Under the pieces are notes generated by a model. The model did not search any database. It was not told the DNA's origin and was given only the letters and a program-made list of their open reading frames with translations. This document shows positions 1-8,052 of a DNA stretch of 64,000 nt, one piece after another. The translations under genes and the position numbers were made by a program. Source of the stretch: Actinomycetaceae bacterium (GTDB taxonomy: Bacteria > Actinomycetota > Actinomycetes > Actinomycetales > Actinomycetaceae); NCBI GenBank assembly GCA_030530685.1, contig JAUMUM010000007.1:50475-114474 (forward strand), written 5' to 3'. Position 1 is the stretch's first letter. The number at the start of each line of letters is the position of its first letter.

Positions 1-1
1 G

Positions 2-391
2 CTCGGTGAGACCGCCGTCTTCCCCAGCGGAGTCACCATTACGGTCAGCGCTCCAGAGGCTTTCGAGCCGACAGCCGAGGAAAAGGAAGATTTTATCCTG
101 GAGTCACCCGGGCCGATGGCCCGCTTCACCATCACTGTCACTAACGGGTCGTCGGCGACGGTGGACATGCCGCCCACAGTCAACGTTCTGGCGAACGAGA
201 AGCAGGCAGAATCCATCCTGGAAAGCTACCTACCCACGAGCCTCGACCAAACCCCGAGCGTGACCCTGCTTCCCGGCAAAACGGCCTCATGGAGGGCAGG
301 CTGGTTTATTGACGACCTTTCGGGAGACCTCACCGTCGAGGTCAACATTTTCGGCGAGCTGGGCATGGGGACCGCATACTTCACCAATTAG
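2..391 (+). CDS. C-terminal part of a DUF4352-like (immunoglobulin-fold) lipoprotein, 5' truncated by the window edge
   Basis: The reading frame is already open at base 2 and runs to a stop at 389-391, so the gene begins left of the window. The visible 129 residues follow the DUF4352/telokin-like pattern: a G-E-T-x-x-F/x-x-G-x-T-I-T-V-S-x-P-E strand pair near the start, F-T-I-T-V-T-N-G-S at mid-length, then L-L-P-G-K-T and a last strand ending Y-F-T-N. Proteins of this family are usually secreted lipoproteins, and actinobacterial prophages often carry one between integrase and repressor. The signal peptide is not visible. The role is unknown; surface modification or superinfection exclusion is possible but only inferred. 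Confidence 0.6.
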   Translation, partial: LGETAVFPSGVTITVSAPEAFEPTAEEKEDFILESPGPMARFTITVTNGSSATVDMPPTVNVLANEKQAESILESYLPTSLDQTPSVTLLPGKTASWRAGWFIDDLSGDLTVEVNIFGELGMGTAYFTN

Positions 392-433
392 CGGCACTTG
401 AAGCGACGCCCCCTGATAAAGGAAGACAAGCAC

Positions 434-1063
434 ATGACCGCTCTCACCGCTGACACCATCGTCTACGCGCCCGGCACACTCGTTCCTTTCGACCCAGCCC
501 CGGTTCTTGAGACACTCAGCGAGGCATTCACTGGGCCCGGCAATGGCCAGAAGTACCTCCAACTCGAAAGGATCGACTGGAGCATCACCACTAGTCTTGA
601 TCGCGGAAAGTCGGAAAACCTGTATATCCCTTCGTGGGAAGATACGCTTGCGGCCCTCCAGGAAGCCGGCTACTCCGCCCGTTACATCGTCCAGTGCATC
701 TACGACGATCCCGACGCGTCCATCTTCGACCCTGACGCCGACACTGAGGCCAACGAGCAAGTTTACAACCAGATCAACAGCCTTCGGAGACGGACCGTGC
801 GCGAGGTTCACGACGTCAATGAGCACGCCGTAAACGTCCCAGTCATCGTACATCTTGTCGAACTCTCCCCACTGACCGGTCACTCCTGGAAGAACCATCC
901 AACCTACGGAATCGGGCTCGAAGACCATTACCCCGACTGGTTCATAACCATCAACCGGGATACGGACACGGTGTCCATATGGGCGGAAGGCCAGGAAGTC
1001 GCGTCCGAGCGCGTTTCCGGCGCTGGCAAGATCGGCCCCCATCCCACAAAACGAGCTAAGTGA
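434..1063 (+). CDS. Hypothetical protein, 209 aa
   Basis: I do not recognise a family. The frame is open from 398, but ATG 434 is chosen because AAAGGAAG (418-425) sits 8 bases upstream. The product is acidic, soluble and has no signal peptide or membrane segment. The middle contains helices rich in D, E and A (residues ~55-120), and the C-terminal third has a possible beta region with V-P-V-I-V-H-L and W-F-I-T-I-N. It lies 43 bp downstream of the lipoprotein gene on the same strand and is followed by a convergent gene, so the two may be co-transcribed prophage accessory genes. Confidence 0.6.
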   Translation: MTALTADTIVYAPGTLVPFDPAPVLETLSEAFTGPGNGQKYLQLERIDWSITTSLDRGKSENLYIPSWEDTLAALQEAGYSARYIVQCIYDDPDASIFDPDADTEANEQVYNQINSLRRRTVREVHDVNEHAVNVPVIVHLVELSPLTGHSWKNHPTYGIGLEDHYPDWFITINRDTDTVSIWAEGQEVASERVSGAGKIGPHPTKRAK

Positions 1064-1141
1064 ACCCGCACGCAGGCCCCGCCATCCAGCAATAGCGGGG
1101 CCTGCGTGCTGCCACAGCGAACCAAAACACTCGATCCACGA

Positions 1142-2200
1142 TCAAAGAGCGTCATAGTCCGGCATCCACACGCGAGCCTCCAAGAGTTTCCAACCCTTGC
1201 GTACGCTGGCTTCACACGCGACTAGGTCACCTTCTTCAATAATGTCGAGATAAGGCGCCGCTCGACGTGGAGAGAAATGGCCGACATACTGCCCATCAAC
1301 CATCACACCAAAGGTCACACGTCCTGCATCCTTGCCAGATGGGATGACTGTCCTGAAAAGAGTCGCCCATACTAATACGTCAAGATATGAGACCAAAAGG
1401 TCCTGACAGTCCTTCGCTCCTTCCAACACCACCTCCTTGTCTGCGTCGAGAAGCTCGGCCTCTTCTGGGGGATCATTTCTCAGCACAGCCGACCACGGTG
1501 CTCCCAAATGGAGAACGACAGAGTAGTTCCCTCCTCCAGCACGATAGACCGATGCCCGAGCGACAGCCGTAGCTTTCCGCTTGCGCACCTCGCGTAGAAC
1601 ACCATGCCAGGACGGCGCCTTGTCGGCCGCGATATAACCGGCTTTCTCTTTCCCGCCTTTGGGTCCGAGAAGGTGGACTACAACCGCATAGCGGTCATGC
1701 ACATTGGTCGGTTCACGCTGGAGGGTGGCCATCATGTACACACCGGAGCCCCAGTCCCCGGCTATGCCCGGCACTCGCCCTGCGAGAGCCCGAGCAATAC
1801 CAGGTCCATAGTAGGACTCGCCGACGATCCCGAGCCTGCCACAACTCGATAGGTGGCAGTACTTGGGCGCTTTCCTTCGCCCTTCTGCCTTGGGCCGTGC
1901 CGTTGATGACGATGCTGGCTTTCTGTCGCGTCTGGCGCGCCTGGCCGTTTTGGCATTCTCGACAGAAGCTGCGCCCCGTTGGGCGAACCCCCGGATCAAT
2001 GCTGCCACTTTCTTTCCCCAGGCCACCAAACGGGCACCTGTCGCCTTGAGGGACTGACTGGCCACGTGTCTCAGCGGCCGGGCTCCTGATGCGGCACGCT
2101 TCCTTACCCACCGGACGGGTAGCCAGACGGCCGCAGCGATGATAGCAAGCCCAATGGCCGTGCTGACCGGGTCGGACGCTTCGGACGAGCTAGCGGACAT
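1142..2200 (-). CDS. Membrane-anchored protein with a HIRAN-like domain, 352 aa
   Basis: Residues ~12-35 form one hydrophobic segment (T-A-I-G-L-A-I-I-A-A-A-V-W-L-P-V) followed by a basic linker. From ~residue 125 the sequence V-G-E-S-Y-Y-G-P, then L-Q-R-E-P-T-N-V-H-D-R-Y-A-V-V-V and A-G-Y-I-A-A-D-K-A matches the HIRAN pattern: a small beta domain that binds DNA 3' ends in HLTF and also occurs alone in phages and plasmids. The open frame continues to 2347, but that would overlap the divergent gene at 2341. ATG 2200 gives a normal divergent promoter gap; neither candidate start has a good ribosome site. The C-terminal ~130 residues are unassigned. Confidence 0.6.
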   Translation of the reverse strand: MSASSSEASDPVSTAIGLAIIAAAVWLPVRWVRKRAASGARPLRHVASQSLKATGARLVAWGKKVAALIRGFAQRGAASVENAKTARRARRDRKPASSSTARPKAEGRRKAPKYCHLSSCGRLGIVGESYYGPGIARALAGRVPGIAGDWGSGVYMMATLQREPTNVHDRYAVVVHLLGPKGGKEKAGYIAADKAPSWHGVLREVRKRKATAVARASVYRAGGGNYSVVLHLGAPWSAVLRNDPPEEAELLDADKEVVLEGAKDCQDLLVSYLDVLVWATLFRTVIPSGKDAGRVTFGVMVDGQYVGHFSPRRAAPYLDIIEEGDLVACEASVRKGWKLLEARVWMPDYDAL

Positions 2201-2340
2201 GAGGTGAGCAGTTGTGCATGCTCCATCGAATGCGCACATGCCGCTAATGCTAGCGCCTGGCCATCTGCCGGAGTCCCCTATCCGGAAGGTGATATGGCCT
2301 GCCGAAACGGATATCCTGGAAAACAACGAAAGGGGCGACG

Positions 2341-2889
2341 ATGGCAACCACCGTGTGGGAAGCGGCAGAAACCGCGGCCAAAAAGCTGTACGCCAACTAC
2401 CAGACCAAAGACGGTCTGGTAGACCTGGACGCCATATGCGCCGACTACAACATCAAAGTAATCCACACCAAAAGACTTCCCGATGACACGTCAGGCATGA
2501 TCATCAAGAAGGGAAAGGACCAGCCAGCCTTCATCTACATCAACGCGACCGAGTCCCGGCATCGCCAGCGTTTCACTCTCGCTCACGAGATCGGCCACTT
2601 CATGGAGCGCAAGCTCGTTGCCAAAGACCCTTCCTACTCCTTCCGAGACAAGAGGGGGACTAACGACTATGACCTCCACGAGTTCTTCGCTGACCAGTTC
2701 GCCGGGGCGCTCCTCATGCCAACCAAGCAGATCCTCAAACGAAACCCCGAACTGCGCGCCGAGTCTCTGTCGGACCCTTTGGAGCAGAGCATGGCGGCGA
2801 TTGATGTGGCGAAGCAATTCAACGTATCTCACGCCGCAGCCGAAAAACGCTTGGAGCGACTCGTCAAACAAGGCGACATCCCCAAATGA
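2341..2889 (+). CDS. ImmA/IrrE-family metallo-endopeptidase, 182 aa
   Basis: The zinc-binding helix H-E-I-G-H is at residues 82-86, followed by a glutamate-containing L-H-E-F-F-A-D-Q-F-A-G-A-L-L-M-P segment around 112-127, the typical third ligand and substrate loop of ImmA/IrrE (DUF955) peptidases. In ICEBs1 and related elements these proteins cleave the cognate repressor after DNA damage. The start has a GAAAGGGG site. It overlaps the next gene by 4 bases (ATGA). It is separated from the repressor at 3745-4407 by a second, leftward ImmA/IrrE gene, so which of the two acts on the repressor is open. Confidence 0.88.
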   Translation: MATTVWEAAETAAKKLYANYQTKDGLVDLDAICADYNIKVIHTKRLPDDTSGMIIKKGKDQPAFIYINATESRHRQRFTLAHEIGHFMERKLVAKDPSYSFRDKRGTNDYDLHEFFADQFAGALLMPTKQILKRNPELRAESLSDPLEQSMAAIDVAKQFNVSHAAAEKRLERLVKQGDIPK

Positions 2890-3263
2890 CCGACACTATC
2901 CAAACGCATGATGGCGAGCAGGAGGGAACCGACTCACCCGCCGAAAGGGTCCTAGAGGAAGCTCAGGACGTCGAAAAGCTCCGAGAGAAAGCTCGGGACG
3001 TTGATGTCTCCGAGAATGACGACGAGTTCCACGAGCTCGAACACGACCGCCTCGAACAGGCCAACAATTTGCGCCACAAATTCTTCTACTTCGGGATCGG
3101 AATGACCACGGCCTGCGTGTGCACATCATGTTTCGTCGCGATCGCCCTCGTCTTCCGCGGAGAAATGACCCCCGTGATCGCCACAGCCTTCATCACTGGC
3201 CTAACAGTCGAAGCCCTCGGAATAGTAGCGATCATCGCCAAGTACCTTTACTCTCGCGACTAG
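2886..3263 (+). CDS. Small two-TM membrane protein co-transcribed with the ImmA/IrrE gene, 125 aa
   Basis: Residues 1-60 are very acidic and charged, probably helical (E-E-A-Q-D-V-E-K-L-R-E-K-A). Two hydrophobic segments follow at ~70-92 and ~97-120, and the chain ends K-Y-L-Y-S-R-D. It starts within the stop of the upstream peptidase gene (ATGA overlap), so translation is probably coupled. Its last 32 bases overlap the 3' end of the convergent gene at 3232. No family is recognised. Coupling of a cytosolic peptidase with a membrane partner suggests a superinfection-immunity or sensing pair, but this is inference only. Confidence 0.7.
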   Translation: MTDTIQTHDGEQEGTDSPAERVLEEAQDVEKLREKARDVDVSENDDEFHELEHDRLEQANNLRHKFFYFGIGMTTACVCTSCFVAIALVFRGEMTPVIATAFITGLTVEALGIVAIIAKYLYSRD

Positions 3264-3699
3264 TCCACCCGGAATCGAGGCGCGCGCCCCGCCCCAACAG
3301 CCGCCGATAGGCGGCCACACACCACGCAGGAACTCCCAGCTCGGACGCGATCCACCCCACATCGCACCCACACAGCCGCTCCGCCACCACGTACTCCGCC
3401 GGCGAAATCAACAGCCGGGCCACGCCCTCATTGATCCGCGCCTCCACCACCGCCGACTGATGCCCATCATCGGCCCGGTCCACATGGGCCGCCTCGTGCG
3501 CCAACGTCGCCACACGCTGCCCTGCCGTCAGCCCGCGCCGTAACACTACGGTGCCGCGCCCCAAATAGTAGCGGCCCCAGTCTGTGCCCGTGTCTCCCTC
3601 GACCACGTGAACGCCGCGCGCAGCAAACCAATCCAAAAGACCACTTTCCGACCTGAGCGTGAGCATGCCCAGAACGCTACAAGCTACCTCCGACATCAC
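3232..3699 (-). CDS. Short ImmA/IrrE-type peptidase of the immunity region, 155 aa
   Basis: H-E-A-A-H at residues 68-72 is the gluzincin helix; E-A-R-I-N-E-G-V-A-R-L-L-I-S-P at ~86-100 is the second conserved region. This short form usually sits directly downstream of an actinophage repressor, as here: it begins 45 bp after the repressor stop on the same strand. The start is uncertain: GTG 3699 and ATG 3696 are adjacent and lack a ribosome site, while ATG 3666 lies 16-17 bases after a GGAGGT. Proteolysis of the repressor is the expected role from the family. Confidence 0.8.
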   Translation of the reverse strand: MMSEVACSVLGMLTLRSESGLLDWFAARGVHVVEGDTGTDWGRYYLGRGTVVLRRGLTAGQRVATLAHEAAHVDRADDGHQSAVVEARINEGVARLLISPAEYVVAERLCGCDVGWIASELGVPAWCVAAYRRLLGRGARLDSGWTSRESKGTWR

Positions 3700-3744
3700 A
3701 AGGAGGGCGCGAAACGCTACCCCATCACTCCCGGTGCAGCGCTA

Positions 3745-4407
3745 TCAATCCTCGTCATCCGGGGGTGCCTGCGACTCCTCACCGAGATCCTCACGCCACC
3801 CCGTCTCCTCATCCGGCCCATACCCCGGATCATGAGCAGCAAAACGATCACCCTCAAACACGGAATGATCCGAAAACAACCGCGCCACAGAATCGGGCAA
3901 ATCGCTTTCCATTCCCCTGGGAATGAGCACGCCAACGCCTCTACCAAGCCCCCTCTTACCGAAACGGTATAGAGCTTCCTTGAACTCGTCACGAGCCCGG
4001 TATGCCGCTCCTATCAAGTCTGCACGGTCGGCGTTTTCGAGAACACTCTCATTGACCGAAACCTGGATGCCAACATGGACACTCTCAGGGCTTACGGTAA
4101 TGCTCACGTCTTCGGCCGAGAACGTCACCGCATCGTCATGTTGACCAGCGCCAACTCCTGGAAGCTGCACATCACCCCCTTCAAGGAGCTCTCGCGCAGT
4201 CCCCGGCGGCCAGCGCAGCTCTCGATCGATTGCCCCAAGAGTCCTACTGGAATAGGAGCTTCTCCGGCCGTTCTCAATATCGCCAACAAGTCGGGCCGAG
4301 ACTCCGATAGCGTTAGCGAGCTCCTTTGACGTAGCGAACTGAAGGCGGAGCCGCTCTTGCTTGACTGCTTCGCCAAGCGCCTTTGCTCCATTCGTATTGA
4401 TGCCCAT
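3745..4407 (-). CDS. Prophage repressor, XRE-type HTH, 220 aa
   Basis: Residues ~8-65 form a cro/C1-type helix-turn-helix (S-K-E-L-A-N-A-I-G-V-S-A-R-L-V-G-D-I-E-N-G-R-R). The remainder is an uncharacterised C-terminal half with an acidic tail (P-P-D-D-E-D). It lacks an obvious LexA-type Ser/Lys protease domain, which fits relief by a separate peptidase rather than self-cleavage. It is transcribed away from the Cro-like gene at 4567, and its upstream region holds two GGAACA half-sites one helical turn apart. It probably maintains lysogeny by shutting off the rightward early promoter. Confidence 0.85.
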   Translation of the reverse strand: MGINTNGAKALGEAVKQERLRLQFATSKELANAIGVSARLVGDIENGRRSSYSSRTLGAIDRELRWPPGTARELLEGGDVQLPGVGAGQHDDAVTFSAEDVSITVSPESVHVGIQVSVNESVLENADRADLIGAAYRARDEFKEALYRFGKRGLGRGVGVLIPRGMESDLPDSVARLFSDHSVFEGDRFAAHDPGYGPDEETGWREDLGEESQAPPDDED

Positions 4408-4421
4408 GCTTTCACATTACG

Positions 4422-4437
4422 GGAACATTTTGGAACA
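4422..4437. promoter_or_regulatory. Candidate repressor operator: two GGAACA half-sites spaced 10 bp
   Basis: GGAACA occurs at 4422-4427 and again at 4432-4437, exactly one helical turn apart and just upstream of the repressor start (4407). The same half-site (as TGTTCC and GAACAG) reappears at the other side of the divergent region at 4559-4574. The repeats lie where the leftward repressor promoter should be, consistent with autoregulation. Confidence 0.55.
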
Positions 4438-4530
4438 TTCCAGCCGCGCGAGATGGGCACTTATGCCCGGCTTTACGTCGATTTTCGAACCCACAAACAA
4501 ACCATTCAGTTCCTGTTTTCGGAAGATAAG

Positions 4531-4560
4531 TTGCATCAACTATCCAGTTCATTCCATACT
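4531..4560 (+). promoter_or_regulatory. Rightward early promoter of the immunity region
   Basis: TTGCAT at 4531-4536, an 18-base spacer and CATACT at 4555-4560 resemble a sigma-70-type promoter. The expected transcription start falls at or within a few bases of ATG 4567, and there is no ribosome site before that ATG, so the first message is probably leaderless, a common actinobacterial arrangement. Confidence 0.5.
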
Positions 4561-4574
4561 GTTCCTATGAACAG
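4559..4574. promoter_or_regulatory. Candidate operator: inverted repeat CTGTTC-N4-GAACAG over the Cro-like start codon
   Basis: CTGTTC (4559-4564) and GAACAG (4569-4574) form a perfect 6-bp inverted repeat around CTAT. It covers the -10 edge and ATG 4567, so a bound repressor would block both initiation and early elongation. It shares the TGTTCC/GGAACA half-site with the pair at 4422-4437. Confidence 0.6.
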
Positions 4575-4833
4575 GAAACTAAAGGAACAAGTACGGATTG
4601 GGGCAACGCTGCGTCTGATCCGCGAACTTCGCGGCGTTAGAGCAAACGACGCAGCCACCGCCCTAGGAATCTCTCGTTCTTATCTTGCGAATATCGAGGC
4701 CGGGCGCAAGAGACTTCCCCCTCACGTGCTCGTGCGAGCATGCGCGTTCTTCGACATCCCCCAAATTGCCGTGGTGAACCCGGACTACGCAATCAAAGCG
4801 AAGGCTGAGGCCTTGGGGAGGGAAGTGGCATGA
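4567..4833 (+). CDS. Cro-like XRE-family HTH protein, 88 aa
   Basis: A compact XRE helix-turn-helix fills residues ~12-70 ([25 protein letters not shown]). It is the first gene of the rightward early operon and overlaps the antirepressor gene by 4 bases (ATGA). Position and size make it the Cro counterpart of the leftward repressor. ATG 4567 is used because upstream codons would cross the promoter and operator; the gene then begins as a leaderless message. Confidence 0.8.
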   Translation: MNRKLKEQVRIGATLRLIRELRGVRANDAATALGISRSYLANIEAGRKRLPPHVLVRACAFFDIPQIAVVNPDYAIKAKAEALGREVA

Positions 4834-5657
4834 ACGAAATAGTTCACTTCAATGGCGGCACCTCACCTTTCGACGCTATCCGCCAAACACGCGAGGATGG
4901 CGCCGAGTACTGGTCTGCCCGCGACCTCATGCCACTGCTCGGCTACGACCAGTGGCGCCGCTTCGCCGACGATACCGAGCGGGCCACGGCGACTGCAATG
5001 GCCCACGGGCAGGGCACTGTGGGGTTTGTGCCGGCGCCGGCAAAAACCCCCGAGGCAGGTGGTAGGCCGCGTCAGGACTTCCTTCTGTCGCGGTACGCGG
5101 CGTATCTCGTGGCGATGAACGGTGACCCGCGCAAGCCCGAGGTCGCCGCAGCCCAAACCTATTTCGCCGTACGCACCCGCGAGGCCGAGGTACGAGCGCC
5201 TATCCCTGATGTCTCGACGCCCGAGGGTGTTCTCGCTCTTGCCGAGCAGTTGACGGCAACCGCGCGGGAACTGGTCCGGGAGAAGAACCACCGCCTTGAG
5301 CTTGAGGCTGCGCGTGTGGCTGATGCGCCGAAGGTGTTGTTTGCTGATTCGGTGGCGGCGTCGGCGTCGTCGATCTTGGTTGGGGATTTGGCGAAGATCC
5401 TTAAGGGTAACGGGGTCGAGATCGGGGCGAACCGTCTGTTCGCGTGGATGCGTCAGCGCGGCTATCTGATCTCGCGGCGCGGGTCGGATTGGAATATGCC
5501 GACGCAGCGGGCGATGGAGCTTGGCTTGTTCGAGGTCAAGGAGACGGCGATCACGCATTCGGATGGGCATGTGACGGTGTCGAAGACTCCGAAGGTCACG
5601 GGTAAGGGTCAGCAGTATTTTGTTGACCGGTTCCTGGGGAAGGGGCGTGCGGCGTGA
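4830..5657 (+). CDS. Phage antirepressor with DinD/BRO-like N-terminus and KilAC C-terminus, 275 aa
   Basis: The N-terminal ~110 residues contain [19 protein letters not shown], typical of DinD-like and BRO-like antirepressor N-domains. Residues ~165-270 match the phage KilAC domain (V-G-D-L-A-K-I-L, then [14 protein letters not shown], and [10 protein letters not shown] at the end). KilAC antirepressors counteract prophage repressors or regulate early genes. It is translationally coupled to the Cro-like gene before it and to the HTH gene after it (4-base overlap). Confidence 0.85.
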   Translation: MNEIVHFNGGTSPFDAIRQTREDGAEYWSARDLMPLLGYDQWRRFADDTERATATAMAHGQGTVGFVPAPAKTPEAGGRPRQDFLLSRYAAYLVAMNGDPRKPEVAAAQTYFAVRTREAEVRAPIPDVSTPEGVLALAEQLTATARELVREKNHRLELEAARVADAPKVLFADSVAASASSILVGDLAKILKGNGVEIGANRLFAWMRQRGYLISRRGSDWNMPTQRAMELGLFEVKETAITHSDGHVTVSKTPKVTGKGQQYFVDRFLGKGRAA

Positions 5658-5866
5658 GCCAGCAGGGCCCGTCTGATGGGCCGACCGAGGGGTTTCAGAT
5701 GGTCACGGTCAGGCGTGCGGCGCAGATGCTGTCTGTCTCGGAGACGACGGTGCGCAAGCTGATTGCTTCTGGCCGGTTGCGGGCGTCGAAGTTTGGGCGG
5801 GCGGTGCGTGTCAGTGTCGCGGATTTGCGTGAGTTGGCCGAGCAATCCGATTGGGCGTCTGTCTGA
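5654..5866 (+). CDS. Small MerR/excisionase-type HTH protein, 70 aa
   Basis: GTG 5654 overlaps the antirepressor stop. Residues ~17-60 read as an HTH_17 winged helix: [31 protein letters not shown]. Such proteins act as excisionases or early regulators. The integrase gene is not in the window, so an Xis role cannot be tested from neighbours. A G+C hairpin follows (5887-5919). Confidence 0.75.
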   Translation: MSQQGPSDGPTEGFQMVTVRRAAQMLSVSETTVRKLIASGRLRASKFGRAVRVSVADLRELAEQSDWASV

Positions 5867-5886
5867 CGCCTTGCGTGTAGCGTGTG

Positions 5887-5919
5887 CCGGCCGCCGGGAT
5901 GAGTGGTCCAGGCGGCCGG
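5887..5919 (+). terminator. Hairpin after the immunity/early operon
   Basis: CCGGCCGCC (5887-5895) and GGCGGCCGG (5911-5919) form a perfect 9-bp stem with a 15-base loop. No T-run follows, so it may attenuate rather than end transcription before the recombination genes. Confidence 0.45.
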
Positions 5920-5959
5920 GCGAAATCAATCCGAATTTCTAGTTGAAAGGGTATCACTC

Positions 5960-7174
5960 GTGAAGATTGTTGAGTTGCGGGCGGAGAACGTCAAGCGCTT
6001 GCGGGCCGTGGAGATTCGTCCGGATGGGACGCTCCAGGTCGTGGGTGGGCGTAACGCTCAAGGTAAGAGCTCGGTGCTGGATGCCATATGGCTGGCGCTT
6101 GGCGGTGGTAAGGCGGCTCGGGAGACGAGCATGCCGATCCGTGAAGGCGAGAAGCGGGCGAGCGTCCGCTTGGACTTGGGTGATCTGGTCGTGACGCGTA
6201 CGTGGTCGTCGGCCGGGTCGAAGCTGCGGGTGGAGGCGCCGGATGGCGCGGCCTATCCGTCGCCACAGGCGATGTTGGATGGCCTGGTTGGGCGCTTGTC
6301 ATTCGATCCGTTGGCGTTTACGCGCTTGTCGGCAGGTGCGCAGCGTGAGGCGCTACTTGACCTGGTCGAGTTGGACGTCGACTTGGACGAGCTGGCAGCC
6401 CGCCGCGCTGGCTTGTATGAGGAGCGTGCCGAGGTTGGCCGGGCGGGCAAGGCCATTGGTGAGGTCGAGGTCGACGAGTCCCTGCCCGAGGTAGAGGAGT
6501 CGGTCTCGCAGATCGGCCAGCAGTTGGACGAGGCCATGGCCGCCAACTCGAAGCGCGGCAAGATCAAGGACGAACTCGAAAGGCTTGAAACCGAGCTTGA
6601 CGACATCCTCACACAGATCGAAAACCTCACGATGGATCAAGACGAGATTCAGGCGGAGATCGAGTACGTCAAGACCAAGCTTGAACAGGCTGGCCCGCCT
6701 GTCGATGTCGAGGCGCTGCGCCGCCGTCTGCTCGATGTCGAGAGGGCGAACCAGGCGATTCGGGACAATAACCGGGCCCGCGCCATGGTGGCCGAGAAGA
6801 AGCGTCTGCGTGAGGAATACCAGGACCTGTCCGAGAAGATCCGAGCGATTGACGAGCAGAAGGCCGACGCCTTGGCTAAGGCCGCCTTCCCGGTCGAGGG
6901 CCTGGGTTTCGACGAGGATGGCGTGACCTACCAGGGGGTGCCGTTTGCTCAGGCCTCGTCGGCCGAGCAGATCCGGGTCTCGCTTGCTATGGCGATGGCT
7001 GCTAACCCGTCGCTGCGGGTCTTGCGCATCAAAGACGGGTCCCTGCTCGACAGCGACGCGATGGAGGCTATTCGTTCCCAGGTGGCCGACGGCGATTTCC
7101 AGCTGTGGGTCGAGCGTGTCGGCAATGCCGACGAGGGCGCGGTCATCATTGAGGACGGGCAGGTCGCGTCGTGA
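5960..7174 (+). CDS. SMC/Rad50-like AAA ATPase of the phage recombination module, 404 aa
   Basis: A Walker A, G-R-N-A-Q-G-K-S-S, is at residues 30-38 directly after an N-terminal beta strand, as in RecF/SMC ATPases. A charged coiled coil runs ~170-310 (E-L-E-R-L-E-T-E-L-D-D-I-L and K-K-R-L-R-E-E-Y-Q-D-L). The C-terminal lobe has S-S-A-E-Q-I-R-V-S-L-A-M-A-M-A, the signature-like segment. The true start is GTG 5960 behind GAAAGG (5945-5950). With the exonuclease, Sak4-like ATPase and SSB downstream it probably serves phage DNA recombination and replication. Confidence 0.8.
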   Translation: MKIVELRAENVKRLRAVEIRPDGTLQVVGGRNAQGKSSVLDAIWLALGGGKAARETSMPIREGEKRASVRLDLGDLVVTRTWSSAGSKLRVEAPDGAAYPSPQAMLDGLVGRLSFDPLAFTRLSAGAQREALLDLVELDVDLDELAARRAGLYEERAEVGRAGKAIGEVEVDESLPEVEESVSQIGQQLDEAMAANSKRGKIKDELERLETELDDILTQIENLTMDQDEIQAEIEYVKTKLEQAGPPVDVEALRRRLLDVERANQAIRDNNRARAMVAEKKRLREEYQDLSEKIRAIDEQKADALAKAAFPVEGLGFDEDGVTYQGVPFAQASSAEQIRVSLAMAMAANPSLRVLRIKDGSLLDSDAMEAIRSQVADGDFQLWVERVGNADEGAVIIEDGQVAS

Positions 7175-7425
7175 CTGTTTTTGCCGCGTTCTTATCGCCC
7201 GAGTCCGACCATCCGCTTGCCGATCCTGCCGGCTGGGTCGAGCTGCATGCCGCTGACGCGGCCGGCGCGGGCCGGCTGGCCACGAAATGGCTCGGTGCCG
7301 CAGTAACGGCCATCGTCCCGCTCGACGAGCTCGACCAGTCGGCCTACCCTGCCGGGCGCCTGGCCTCGGCAGCCGAGCACTGCATCATCTGGCGGCGTGC
7401 CCGCCTGCACGGAAAGGCCGCGTGA
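7171..7425 (+). CDS. Hypothetical protein, 84 aa
   Basis: It overlaps the ATPase stop by 4 bases with a GTG start and is probably translationally coupled. The product is alanine-rich and hydrophobic-neutral with no motif that I recognise. It belongs to a tight series of small early genes (7171-8052) between the SMC-like ATPase and the exonuclease. Confidence 0.55.
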   Translation: MTVFAAFLSPESDHPLADPAGWVELHAADAAGAGRLATKWLGAAVTAIVPLDELDQSAYPAGRLASAAEHCIIWRRARLHGKAA

Positions 7426-7426
7426 C

Positions 7427-7795
7427 GTGTACTTCACAGCCCACAGGGCCCGCAAAAGCGGGCAGATCCGCCTCCAGGCTGGGGCCGATACCTTCGACTT
7501 GACCGACTGGCAGGCCGGGATACTGGCCTCCACCCTGCTCCACGCGATCGCCGGCCACTGGGACGCCGAACCCGTAGGCGGGTCCCCGCTCTCGTGCTGC
7601 GATGAAGTCGGGTCCGACGTGTCCCTCACGGTCGGCCGGTGCGACGTCGAACTCGACCACTGCCAGGCCCTGAGCCTGGCCGACGCGATCGTCGACGCTG
7701 CCACCACTGAACCCGACATCGACGACGGCGAGGACGACGACGCTGCCTACCGTCGGGCCGTCGACCGGGAACTGCTCGACTGGGACGAGCCGTGA
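7427..7795 (+). CDS. Hypothetical acidic protein, 122 aa
   Basis: GTG 7427 lies one base after the previous stop, a spacing typical of this operon. Residues ~1-75 have an alternating strand pattern with L-T-V-G-R-C-D-V-E-L, and the tail is strongly acidic (D-I-D-D-G-E-D-D-D-A). No family is recognised. It is followed by a 4-base overlap with the next gene. Confidence 0.55.
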   Translation: MYFTAHRARKSGQIRLQAGADTFDLTDWQAGILASTLLHAIAGHWDAEPVGGSPLSCCDEVGSDVSLTVGRCDVELDHCQALSLADAIVDAATTEPDIDDGEDDDAAYRRAVDRELLDWDEP

Positions 7796-8052
7796 AAGTC
7801 GTCGCCGCCACCCTGTCAATGATCTTCGACGTCGACGCGCCCGACATGCTCCTTACCGAGCTCTACCAGGAAGCCGAGGAACGCCTGGCAGCCGAAGCCG
7901 ACCGGCTCGGATACCTCCGCCTCGGTCGGCCACGAGCCAGGCGCCATACCCGGCCCCGCAAGATCCGGTGCGACCTGCGCGTTGCCGCGCCGGACGAACC
8001 AGCCAACCCCATTCTTGAAGGAGGAGACCAGTGGCAGCAACAGACCAAATAG
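7792..8052 (+). CDS. Small hypothetical protein, 86 aa
   Basis: It starts at GTG 7792 inside the previous stop. The first 40 residues are acidic and helical, the rest strongly basic (R-P-R-A-R-R-H-T-R-P-R-K), suggesting nucleic-acid contact, though no domain is recognised. Its last 22 bases overlap the start of the exonuclease gene, whose ribosome site GAAGGAGGAG lies inside it. Confidence 0.5.
   Translation: MKVVAATLSMIFDVDAPDMLLTELYQEAEERLAAEADRLGYLRLGRPRARRHTRPRKIRCDLRVAAPDEPANPILEGGDQWQQQTK

Noticed and set aside
1142..2347. Longer start (2347) for the HIRAN-like protein
   Set aside because: It would overlap the divergent ImmA/IrrE gene and its promoter, and the extra 49 residues show no conserved pattern.
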